The translations under genes and the position numbers were made by a program. A DNA stretch of 20,446 bases, taken from Cladosporium sp. IMV 00045 (taxonomy: Eukaryota; Ascomycota; Dothideomycetes; Cladosporiales; Cladosporiaceae). The notes under the pieces were generated by a model that saw only the letters and a list, made by a program, of their open reading frames with translations, had not been told where the DNA came from and searched no databases. Below are positions 1 through 8,280 of the stretch, piece after piece. Each line of letters starts with the position of its first letter. The first letter of the stretch is position 1. The DNA is taken from contig MSJI02000722.1 of the NCBI GenBank assembly GCA_001931905.2, forward strand, positions 1 to 20,446, given 5' to 3'.

Positions 1-1243
1 ATCGACACGTTGCTTTCGCCTTGTTTTGCATCGCCCCGTTTGCAAAGGTTTCGCTATGTTGCACTGAGCCTCATCCGCTGGGACTAGCATACGACCAACC
101 GCGAGCTTCATCACACCTGCAGCGGGCACGGGAAGGCAGATACCGCAGTGAATACTCAACGCCTTCTAACATGTCGAAGGTTTTCGGACGTGTGAGGAGT
201 CCCAGGTGCCAGGGTGTCCTACTGGCGGCCGTTGGCATTGACCGTTCGCGGCTGGCGCTATCTCACGCTACCCGCGGCTCTCGTTGGGGGTAATCCTTGC
301 ACGTCGTGGATCCAAAACAAACTGCAGCGCGTCTTTCGGTGCGTGCGAATGACAGATACAGCTCAAGCTGTTGTTGTGATTATTCGCTGCTCTCGCCTGT
401 CGAACACCCGGCGTGTGGCGCCCTATTGGCAGCCAACGTTGCGTCTTGTAATCAATGGACCCAGGTGAGTTCAGCTCATCCTCATCCTGTGTCGCCGTGG
501 GTGTACCCTGCTCGCTGCCACGGCCACAAACAACACGCACGCGATCTCCGTTGTGGTCGTTGTTCCTTCGCGTTCCTCGTGTTGCCCTTTTACGGCAATA
601 CCCACTCATATCCCCAACTTCCCCACCGCGCCGCTGAAGACGGGTGCCGTAACGCCGATGACAGTCTTAGAAGTGTCTCTGTGCACTCGATCTGGTCTTT
701 CGATTTCGACGTAGGTGGAGCACGTGAGGAACCGCTGTCTTGCCTTCCCGGGTCATCCTGCAAGTCAGTACAAGGGTTACCTGGAACCCGGACGCTCAGC
801 ATTGTGGAACACATCCGACCGGCGCCAAGGGCTCCCAATGCGGATGTTATTACAGTTCTCTGCAGCCGCCTCATAGTCATTTTGCATTCACTTTCGGCGC
901 CCATTCGCGCGTATCATTCTCGTGTTGCGTGCGCCGTCCGCGTGTGTTGGCTGACAACAAGGGTTCCGCGTCAAGGAAACTGTATATCCGAGACACAACA
1001 ACCCAACTTACCCTTTCCCTCCCTCCGCCGCCTGGACGATGAGCTGAGGGAATACTCGTTCGACTTTTCCCACTCCCTCAGCGCCTTCGACTTTTTTTTT
1101 TTTTTGCGAGTACAGCTCGCTGCAGTTGAGATTAAACGATTCCATGCATTCGACAAGGGCCACGCGGATCCTGGACGGACCTATCGCTTTTCTGCTTTCT
1201 TACCTGTCACATCTGTGATCGAGGCATCACACCACAAGTCACA
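1..1243. other. Non-coding upstream region and probable promoter/leader of the membrane-protein gene
   Basis: No open frame here has a plausible ATG start, conserved motif or splice pattern on either strand, so I see no gene and no end of a gene entering from the left edge. Near its right end it holds a T15-like homopolymer (about 1091-1105). It also has a perfect 9-bp inverted repeat (1043-1051 with 1074-1082, 22-nt loop) and two short upstream ORFs: ATG-AGC-TGA at 1038-1046 and a 24-codon ORF at 1144-1218. The last 25 bases before 1244 contain no further ATG. Where transcription starts cannot be told from sequence. Confidence 0.5.
1144..1218 (+). other. Possible upstream ORF of the membrane-protein gene
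   Basis: An ATG followed by 23 more sense codons and TGA lies 25 bases before the main start at 1244. If the mRNA starts upstream of 1144, ribosomes would meet this ORF first. The position is the only evidence, because the transcription start is unknown. Confidence 0.25.
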
Positions 1244-2638
1244 ATGGCCTTTTCTCTGAAAGATGGCACTGCCCAGAAGGCTTCTTTTGGGCTGGCTGTC
1301 CTATCCACCGCTACGCAAACCGCTTTGGCGGCTATTCTCACTCGACTTGCCAGCGTTACCAACACAACGAGCTCAATCTTCAGCGCTACCGTCGCCGCTG
1401 TCGTTTTCGACTACATCGTCCTCTTGATCCTCGTCGGCATCGTCGTCTTTGCACTCGTCGCTCGTTCAAGGACTAGCAGGACACTCCAACTCTCGCTCAG
1501 CGCCGCGTCGTTCATTCTTTTCATCACCGCAAGCGTCTTGTCAATCTACGTTCTGGGCTGGACTTGGGTCAACGTTGCATTCAGCAACAACGAATCGACC
1601 AACTTGCACGACATCACACTCGCTGGATTCGTCATCTGGACTGTCAACATGGTCGCCCAGACTGCCCTGCACATCTTCAGATCGCTTCGTAAACGCGATC
1701 AAGCCGACAACAGGAATGAGAACGAAGTTGTTGAGCAACAGCAACAGACCACGCCTAGACCGGCTAAGAGGTCACTGTCGTTCCCACTCAAATCACTCTC
1801 ACCAAACTCATCGCCATTTTCATCACCTTTCTCGAGATCAACCTTCGAACCCAACTCGCCTGACTTGCAGTCAAATCCTCGCTCACCATCCCTTCAATCA
1901 TCTACCATTCGACACTCGATTCAACAAGTCATTCGACCCATCACTTCCCGTACGAAGCTCATGCTCGCTCACGGCCCCACTCCACGAGACTCCGGTAGTT
2001 TCGTGACACCACGCGAGACCGACTCGCTCGAGATCTCCTGTCGCGGTGACGGATTCGAGACCTGGGACACATCATCCGTTGAACAACAAGAATTCGTTAA
2101 CCCTTTCGTAACAAGACCACCCCTCGGCAAGAAGAAGAAGACTCTGGAACCAATCCCTGGGAGCCGTCCCGTCTCGCCAGCAAAACCGCTCGACGGTCCT
2201 TTCCCAGACCACGAATCCACTGCTTCACTAGAGAAGCTGCCTCTGCCAGACTCTCCCATGCAGTCACCCACCCTCGTCATGTCCGACACCGACTCAGTCA
2301 ACAGTCTGCAAGTCCCCCCACCCCTTCGCCGAGCAAGCTCAAGCCACGAATCGCACATCCACCCTTTATTCCGCTCTCACTCTCCCACTCCCCCGCCCAC
2401 CCCCTCCGTCGGCACCACCGTGACAGCATCCCCACTTGCAGGCCAAGTTATCCACGGCGACCACGCTATGGCCCCGAGGAGAATGCAGTCTAGGACTGAC
2501 AGCAGGCCCTCCTCACCACATGCCACCGCTGCTGGTCGGTCGGGCAGCTTCCCGAGCACAAGGAGGCCGTCGAATTTGTCGATCAGGCATCCGCTTGATT
2601 TGGAGCCGGAGGATGTTCCTGAGATGCCTAAGATGTGA
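1244..2638 (+). CDS. Four-helix integral membrane protein with long Ser/Pro-rich cytosolic tail (unknown function)
   Basis: This is a single-exon ORF of 464 residues. The start ATG has a good fungal context (CACAATGGCC) and lies just upstream of the first hydrophobic segment. Four predicted membrane helices lie at about residues 13-35, 45-72, 81-107 and 123-145, with short loops. The fourth ends in a basic cluster (RSLRKRD, about 147-152), which suggests that the rest faces the cytosol. Residues 155-464 are low-complexity and very rich in Ser, Pro and Thr, with many SP/TP sites, a KKKK run near 298 and repeated SPxxSP patterns. That is typical of a disordered, phosphorylated tail. The four-helix head resembles MARVEL-like fungal membrane proteins only in topology, and I recognise no diagnostic motif. 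A role in plasma-membrane organisation would be a guess. The gene converges on the downstream USP gene with 300 bp between the stops. Confidence 0.85.
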   Translation: MAFSLKDGTAQKASFGLAVLSTATQTALAAILTRLASVTNTTSSIFSATVAAVVFDYIVLLILVGIVVFALVARSRTSRTLQLSLSAASFILFITASVLSIYVLGWTWVNVAFSNNESTNLHDITLAGFVIWTVNMVAQTALHIFRSLRKRDQADNRNENEVVEQQQQTTPRPAKRSLSFPLKSLSPNSSPFSSPFSRSTFEPNSPDLQSNPRSPSLQSSTIRHSIQQVIRPITSRTKLMLAHGPTPRDSGSFVTPRETDSLEISCRGDGFETWDTSSVEQQEFVNPFVTRPPLGKKKKTLEPIPGSRPVSPAKPLDGPFPDHESTASLEKLPLPDSPMQSPTLVMSDTDSVNSLQVPPPLRRASSSHESHIHPLFRSHSPTPPPTPSVGTTVTASPLAGQVIHGDHAMAPRRMQSRTDSRPSSPHATAAGRSGSFPSTRRPSNLSIRHPLDLEPEDVPEMPKM

Positions 2639-2938
2639 TCGCCTGGGAGCTTTGAGGTACACACTTCTTATGGACTCGCTTGGGCTGATGCTCTTTCGCG
2701 AGGGTGAAATGATCAGATACGGCCTACTACTACTACGATGAATGCCATGGCATGCGACTTCGCAAGTCAATGGCTCAAGACTGAACATAAGCTCGATTAC
2801 AGCAGCACAACAGCACGTCGAGGGGAGCATGAAAGGAAAAGATTAGTTCTGAAACTCTTGTGAATCAGGAAAAGGCTTGAATCTCAGTGGCATGACGATT
2901 CTCTATCGGAACGAAGCTGCTGCGACCAGCCCAGTCAG
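2639..2938. other. Convergent 3' intergenic region
   Basis: These 300 bp separate the stop codons of two convergent genes, so the two 3' UTRs must share or abut it. It contains a CCATGGCATGC palindrome-rich spot near 2747-2757 and an A-rich stretch near 2830-2875. I see no gene in it. Confidence 0.5.
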
Positions 2939-4133
2939 CTAAGCTTGTATGAGGTTTACCCTCCCACCGCCCACTTTCTGGTACACCAAGATACACGCGT
3001 CAAATCCTTTAGTGAGCGGGCTTTCAAAGAGCAGCGGCGCGTCGGAGTCGAAACATCTGATCCTCGAATCGTTCGCGATGGCATACTCCCTCTCATTCTG
3101 GCACTTCAACCCTGCGATGTAGTGGCCGTGACTGGGCTCTTTACCGGCATGGCCAACGACGCCGCGGAGCTTGTACTCCAGGGGAGACTCGTCTGCTGTC
3201 CAGTGGGACAGGTCCAGCCGCTGCTCGTACCGAACGACTCGTTTCGATTTGATCGGTCGGTTCTTCTTGAAATCCCAGTCGAATCGGCTCAGCTGGATTA
3301 CCAGGATTTCAGGCCCTCGGACGATGGCCTTCTCTCTGGTGCGGACGTCCTTACTGCCGTCACACTCCGCCGAGTCGCATGCCAAGTGGTCGACTGTCTC
3401 CGGGGCAAGGTAGTTGCCGATGTGCTGCTCTAACAAGGCATGTGACGCATTCGCAATGGAAAGTCCCCCGAAGCCCCTGTACTTGGGAGTCTGCGCATGA
3501 ATCTCGCCGCAGTTCTTGCACTTCCAGCTCTCCCTCACGGTCATGTCGAACAAGTTCGAAATGGCGAGCGCACTACGAGGACAAGTCAGCTCTCTGCCAT
3601 TGCAGCACACATGAAAGGAAGAATACTCACAACTTGCCATTAAGGCAAAGACCATCAATATGTTCCAGCATCAGCAAGAGTCCCATGAAGAACTCATGCG
3701 CATCATGCTGCTCGTCCTCCTGGGAAACAAAGTCCGGAACGTCAACACCTTCAAACCGACTAGGATGCCCACGAATCGCAGCATCCAGCCTATTGTTCGC
3801 AGCATACCGCCCCTTCTGATCGGTGCTCGTCCAGTACTGCACAGCGAAATCCCGAAACGCACACAGAACGCACTGCTCAGCCGCCTCTTCAGTACACCCG
3901 TCCAGACGGCAGAGGTAGTTATAGAACACCGGCGTGTGAAGCAAGCACTGCAGCACCGCACGGCGGTAGCACAGGCAACCCGGGTTCTCCAGCCCTTTGG
4001 GCCTCTCATTGGCTCGAGTGATGGGACCGGCGGGCTTTTTCTTCGGCCATGTCTTCCCGATTCTGCCGGATCTGACTTTGCTGAATGTCGGCCCTGGGGC
4101 GAGGTTGTACTCTCGATTGCTTCGCGTGCGCAT
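2939..4133 (-). CDS. Ubiquitin carboxyl-terminal hydrolase (USP, peptidase C19), two exons
   Basis: The predicted joins are 4133-3631 and 3572-2939, giving 378 residues. The 58-bp intron (3573-3630) has GTGAGT, a CTGAC branch point and TAG. The protein removes ubiquitin from substrates. Cys box: GLENPGCLCY with catalytic Cys55 and oxyanion Asn50, inside residues 47-64. A QHDAHEF segment at 142-148 matches the USP QQDAxEF motif. His box: GHYIAG with His318, followed 17 residues later by Asn335 of ANDS as third catalytic residue. Two cysteine pairs (186/189 and 233/238) sit where USPs carry a zinc ribbon, but the second is CX4C rather than the usual CX2C. The N-terminal 45 residues are basic and disordered. 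ATG 4133 is chosen because no ATG occurs on this strand for about 270 bases upstream. There is no N-terminal ZnF-UBP domain, so I cannot assign it to a specific Ubp orthologue. Confidence 0.9.
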
Positions 4134-5030
4134 CTTGAAGTTGCGTCTCGTGTGTTGGGACTTTTCTATTTGTCTTTGACGTGGGAGAGACCAGCTCTTC
4201 GTTGGATGAGACTCTCGTGGTAGTAGCGAGAATTGTCTGATTGTTTGGCAAAAAAGATGCGATGTGCTTGAGAGGCAATCAATGCTTCCAAAGATGAGAA
4301 AGAATCGTCGCAGAGATGGGAATAAAATCAAGAAGACTGAACAGAACAGAATAGAGACAGACGGAGTTCAAGGACGTCTTGAAGAACAAGAGGCGGAAGG
4401 AAGAGGTCATTTCGTTTCTTTTCCCATTTCTTATTGTCTCATCTCCTTTTCTTTTATCGTTGTTACAATACTCTTTCCCTTTTCCTATTGTCCTTCTTTC
4501 CTGATGTCTTACTAACACGGCCTAGAATACGCATAACGGCCTACTAATCTTCTTCTTTCCTATTGTTGTTTTTCTGTTGTAGTATGATTTTACGGCTGTT
4601 ACAATATCAATAGTGAATTTTATTTGAATACAACTTTACTACGGAGCAGAATGCCTCAGTTGTTGCAATCTCGTCTTGCGTGAGATTGGTTTGCAATAAA
4701 TGCTCTTTGTTCCTTCCCATTGTTTGATTGGTTTGAGTGGACAAAGGATGGTATGAGCCGCAAATTACAGCTGAAATGATCAGAGGCAAAAGCCTGACAA
4801 GCAAGCATATCGTCAGTCTGGCAAAGGTACATGCGCCGATTGATGACTCTTCGCTGCGTACATAGGATATTTGCAGTGAGGTTGTCTACTGCTCGATTTG
4901 AGCGCGTGCACGGACCATTTGGTGAGAATTGGGCAAAGATGAGTGACTCTCTGGGTGTCGGCGACATCAGAACCGGACAATTATTGTTATTATCGCTGGA
5001 GGGCGCAAGGTCTACATAATAGACACTATC
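4134..5030. promoter_or_regulatory. Divergent intergenic promoter region (USP gene left, TRM9 gene right)
   Basis: The two flanking genes point away from each other across these 897 bp, so it must carry both promoters. The left 270 bases are free of ATG on the minus strand, as expected of the USP leader. The middle (about 4400-4650) is AT- and pyrimidine-rich and holds repeated short motifs. Near the right end, an ATG at 4939 opens a short frame ending at TAA 5017-5019, out of frame with TRM9, so it could be an upstream ORF if transcribed. I see no gene here. Confidence 0.5.
4427..4606. repeat. Cluster of short dispersed direct repeats in AT-rich DNA
   Basis: TTTC(C/T)TATTGT occurs at 4427-4437, 4481-4491 and 4556-4566. 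TGTTACAATA occurs at 4461-4470 and 4597-4606. ACGGCCTA occurs twice, between about 4517 and 4543. The segment is clearly lower in GC than the flanking genes. It could be a decayed repeat, a transcription-factor site cluster or chance in a skewed sequence. Confidence 0.35.
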
Positions 5031-5980
5031 ATGTCGCAAGAACCTATCGGCGAGGCGTACGAAGAAGAGCACGTCCACACTGTGTACGAGCAGATCGCCT
5101 CGCATTTCTCTTCAACACGGTATAAAGTATGTATTTGGCTATTGCTTGAACGAAGAGCATCATTAGCTTTTTCCACTCTTTGAACAAGAGGCTAACTATG
5201 GCACCTTTTTTTCACAGCCATGGCCGATCATTGAGAAATTTCTACAAGGCCTTGAACCGGGCTCGGTCGGTCTCGACGTCGGATGTGGCAATGGCAAATA
5301 TCTCGCGGTGAACAGAGATATCTTCATCGTTGGTTCAGACAGGTACGCACTATTTACACGTTCGATCGTTGTTTGGATGTTCTTCTCTCCAAGCTCCCTA
5401 TTCCCAGAAAACCAAAAAAAAAAGATATTGCACAAATCGAAACATCATCATCCCACAAAGCCCACATTCTAACCACGGTAAGTCCACTCCCAGATCCTCC
5501 AACCTCGTCACCATCGCCTCGCAACACCAACCGCACAGCGTCGCCGTAGCAGACATCCTCTCACTACCGCACCCACGGGACGCCTTCGACTTTGCCATCT
5601 CCATAGCGGTCGTGCACCACCTTTCAACCCCCGAGCGGCGCACCGAAGCAATCGCCTCCATCCTCGAGCACCTCCGGCCGGGCGGACGGGCGCTCGTGTA
5701 CGTCTGGGCGCTGGAGCAGGAAGGGAGCAGACGAGGGTGGGGCGAGGGAGATGAGCAGGATGTCATGGTGCCATGGGTGATGAGGGGGAAGAAGAAGAAG
5801 AAAGGCGAGGAGGGGGAAGGCGGTGGCGAGAAGGAGGCTGATAGGACTTTTCATCGCTATTATCATCTTTATAGGAAGGGGGAGTTGGAGGAGAATGTGA
5901 GGGATGCCGGTGGGAGGGTGCTCGAGGCTGGGTATGAAAAGGATAATTGGTGGGCTATCGCTGAGAGGGCATTGGGTTGA
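5031..5980 (+). CDS. TRM9: tRNA wobble-uridine carboxymethyl methyltransferase (Trm9-type), three exons
   Basis: Exons are 5031-5126, 5218-5342 and 5494-5980, giving 235 residues. Both introns (91 and 151 bp) have GTATGT or GTACGC donors, CTAAC branch points about 20 nt from the acceptor, and CAG ends. The enzyme transfers methyl from S-adenosylmethionine to cm5U/cm5s2U at tRNA position 34, forming mcm5U/mcm5s2U. In yeast it works with Trm112. The SAM-binding motif I is LDVGCGNGKYL (51-61), followed by GSDR at 71-74 ending strand 2, AISIAVVHH (108-116) and RPGGRALVYVWALEQE (135-150). The Trm9 signatures RRG, QDVMVPWV and RYYHLYRKGEL follow, with GYEKDNWW near the C-terminus. A Lys/Glu/Gly-rich loop at 172-188 replaces the longer variable insert of yeast Trm9. 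ATG 5031 gives the expected short N-terminus leading into the RYKPWP block at the first splice junction. The 3' neighbour is convergent, 122 bp away. Confidence 0.94.
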
Positions 5981-6102
5981 TTTTGACTATTTTATCTATG
6001 CTTTGGGGAGGAGCACAGCGATGGCCGGCTGGAAAGTGCTACATGTCTTCCAGACGCAAGATCGCTGGCCTCTGATCGAGTCTCCAGTCTCTACGACAGC
6101 CT
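5981..6102. other. Short tail-to-tail spacer between TRM9 and UTR4
   Basis: Only 122 bp separate the two convergent stop codons. Normal fungal 3' UTRs would be longer than this, so the two mRNAs probably overlap in antisense. No clear bidirectional terminator hairpin is visible. Confidence 0.5.
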
Positions 6103-7186
6103 CTATGACAGAGAGATCTTCTCGAAAGTATCGACGACTTCGAAACGGCTCTTGTCCTCGGCGGAAAGCGGTGCGTTTCCGGGTCTGTCGACGACCAAGG
6201 ACTTCATCCCGGCGGCAATAGCAGCCTCGACCTCCTTGACGTTGTCGCTCAAGAAGAGAATAGCTTCCGGCGAGAGCTACGAGAAAAACAGTCAGCAAGT
6301 CTAGCCCGGTCCATTCAATATCGAAGCAGACGCGCAAGTCAAAATCAAAAAGTCAAGACCAACCTTCATCTCCGCCGCGATCTTCTCATAACTCCCCTTC
6401 TCCGCCTTAAACCCAGCATTGACAGTATCAAACCACCCACCATCCACCAGACCCTCCAAATTCTCCGTCCCGCTCTCACCCTGCACATGCCTCATGAGCA
6501 ACTTCTGCGCGAAAACGCTGCCGCTGCTGTAGATCGCCACCCGCCTGCCCTGCGCCCTCCAAGCCTTCAGCGCGGGCACAACATCGCCGAACAGGCTCGT
6601 GGCGTAGGCACCACTCGCGTACCCGTCTTCCCACAGGTAGCCTTGCAGGTTCTTGTGGTAGGCGGCTTTGACATCGCGGGCAGTGAGGTCGCGCGCGTGC
6701 GCTTCAAGAGCAGCGGGTGAGGTGCGGTGTTCGGCTGGGAAGGCGTCGCGGTAGGGGATGAACTTGGGTGAGTCCCATTGCGTGGCGAGGACGGTAGGGA
6801 GCGCGGAGAGGGCGTAGGGGAACTGCGATTGGGTGAGTTGGTTTGGTTTGGATGGAGTCTGGGTGCGCGTTCATGTTTTTGGATTCTTTGATTGGCGAAT
6901 GAGGCGCAAATGCGGACGTTTGAAAGGAGAACGTGAAACCGGGCAAAGGACCTACCAGCGTCTCTTTCACAAACGAGATCGAGCAAATCGTCCCCTCTAC
7001 AGAACACACAGGCGTAAGCTTCCAAACCTCATATCAAGCACTCGCAAGAGTGGCGCAGCAACAAACACGGCCGCAGCGAACGAGACTGAGGATTCTACCC
7101 TCATCTCACCATCTTCGTTCACCACAGCCCATACTTCAAAAGGCGCACGTACCAATATCTAGCAGTATACATTTGATGCCCTCCAT
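6103..7186 (-). CDS. UTR4: Enolase-phosphatase E1 (methionine salvage), four exons
   Basis: Exons are 7186-7153, 6996-6956, 6822-6364 and 6276-6103, giving 235 residues, about the usual length. Introns are 156, 133 and 87 bp. The last has an unusual GTTGGT donor but a good CTGAC branch and TAG acceptor. The HAD-superfamily enzyme enolises and dephosphorylates 2,3-diketo-5-methylthiopentyl-1-phosphate in the methionine salvage cycle that recycles methylthioadenosine. Evidence is the first HAD motif DIEGT (Asp10, Glu12) formed exactly across the first splice junction and followed by SISFVKETLFPY. YSSGS (123-127) is motif II, KAEKGSYEKI (163-172) carries the motif III lysine, and FLSDN (186-190) with VKEVEAA is motif IV. 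The reconstructed joins give continuous family-like sequence at all three junctions. The start ATG has G at -3. The exon boundaries are my inference; the acceptor of intron 1 is the least certain, but only that joint restores DIEGT. Confidence 0.93.
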
Positions 7187-8280
7187 CTCGATCTCAGACT
7201 TGCGAACTGCCGCAGAGAGAGAACAGTGAAAGAGCGGTCAAGCAAACAACGATCTTGGCGTTGATTCTCAACGAGATCCTGCGCTTACGCTTTAATTATT
7301 CTCCGTTGCAGATTGAGAAAGACTCTGCCGCAGAACGTCAGGATGGGAAGTTGGAAAAACAAAAAGTTGCCACTGCCCGACGTACCCACGCACCGCAGTG
7401 AGGCTCGCTCGTTGGTCGTCTTTTTTCCTTGATCCCTTTTGGTAAGACGGTGAGCGGGAAGAGGCGAGAATTGAAGATGAAGAAGCGGTGGCGCGCAAAA
7501 CAAGTCGTTTTCTTGCGCTAATGTAGGGGGGCGAATGCGTGAGGATGCGCCAATGGTGATAGTGCTTCAGGCTCTCCCGTGTGTGGTTGCAGAGATCTAG
7601 GTGAAGAGATGTGTGGGAGTGGAGTTCTGCGCGGCGGGAAAAGCCTGCGGTGCGGTGCGTGGTGGAGTGCGACGTTCTCTTTGGGCTGGAGTGGCTGTCT
7701 TCCTGGCAGCGGGTACCTTGTCTGGTTTTGCATGATGTTGGCATTTTCAGGTTGATGAGAACGATTGGGCATGCGCGTGTACGATGTTAGCAGACGTTGT
7801 TGTCGAATACTGTGTCATGTTGCTCCTGCGCTGCGTCTTGTCGCTGCTTTGAATGTGACAGGAAGTCGTCGCTCTCGTCTGCAGTTCTCCGACGGCCCTG
7901 AGCTGAGACGATGGACATGAAGATCGACCCAGGGGAACACCAGACTTTCCTGATCGGCTGAGCCAATTCCGATCTTACCTCTTCCTCTGCTCGAGAGGGA
8001 TGAAACTCCAATTACACCCGAAGCAAAGGCGGTCAATAATCGCAGAAAAGTAGGAGACAAATCAGCCCAAACCCTCGTGTCAAGAATCGCGATCCCATTC
8101 GCGCCCGATCATGGCGGAACGCGGCAAGCCAATTCTTCGAGGCCCATGCCATGGGAGGACGAGACTACTGCAAGCCCACCTCAGCCTAATGCTTTCACAT
8201 TTCCAGTAGCGCCGGGAGACTGTGTTTTCATATTCGCTATATTCGGTATCGGGAAGTGAACGAGACGGTAAAACTTCCGA
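7187..8280. other. Intergenic region including the UTR4 promoter
   Basis: The first few hundred bases must include the UTR4 leader and promoter (minus strand). Open frames in this stretch are short, mostly start at non-ATG codons, overlap on both strands and show no recognisable domain. No tRNA-like cloverleaf was found by eye. Confidence 0.4.

Noticed and set aside
297..1259. 320-codon open frame over the left region
   Set aside because: It begins at a non-ATG codon, has no domain or biased composition, and overlaps other frames equally open. Length is explained by GC-rich sequence.
3594..3630. Shorter 37-bp USP intron using the GCAG acceptor
   Set aside because: It keeps the frame but is below usual fungal intron size, and it lies upstream of the CTGAC branch point that fits the 58-bp intron.
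5343..5407. Shorter 65-bp version of TRM9 intron 2 using the CCCAG at 5407
   Set aside because: It would shift the frame by two bases relative to exon 3 and lead to a stop at 5549. It lacks a good branch point, while the 151-bp intron joins GSDR directly to SSNL as expected for Trm9.
6301..6579. Separate HAD-like ORF starting at an internal non-ATG codon
   Set aside because: It is simply part of exon 3 of the enolase-phosphatase gene read past its donor site into intron 3.
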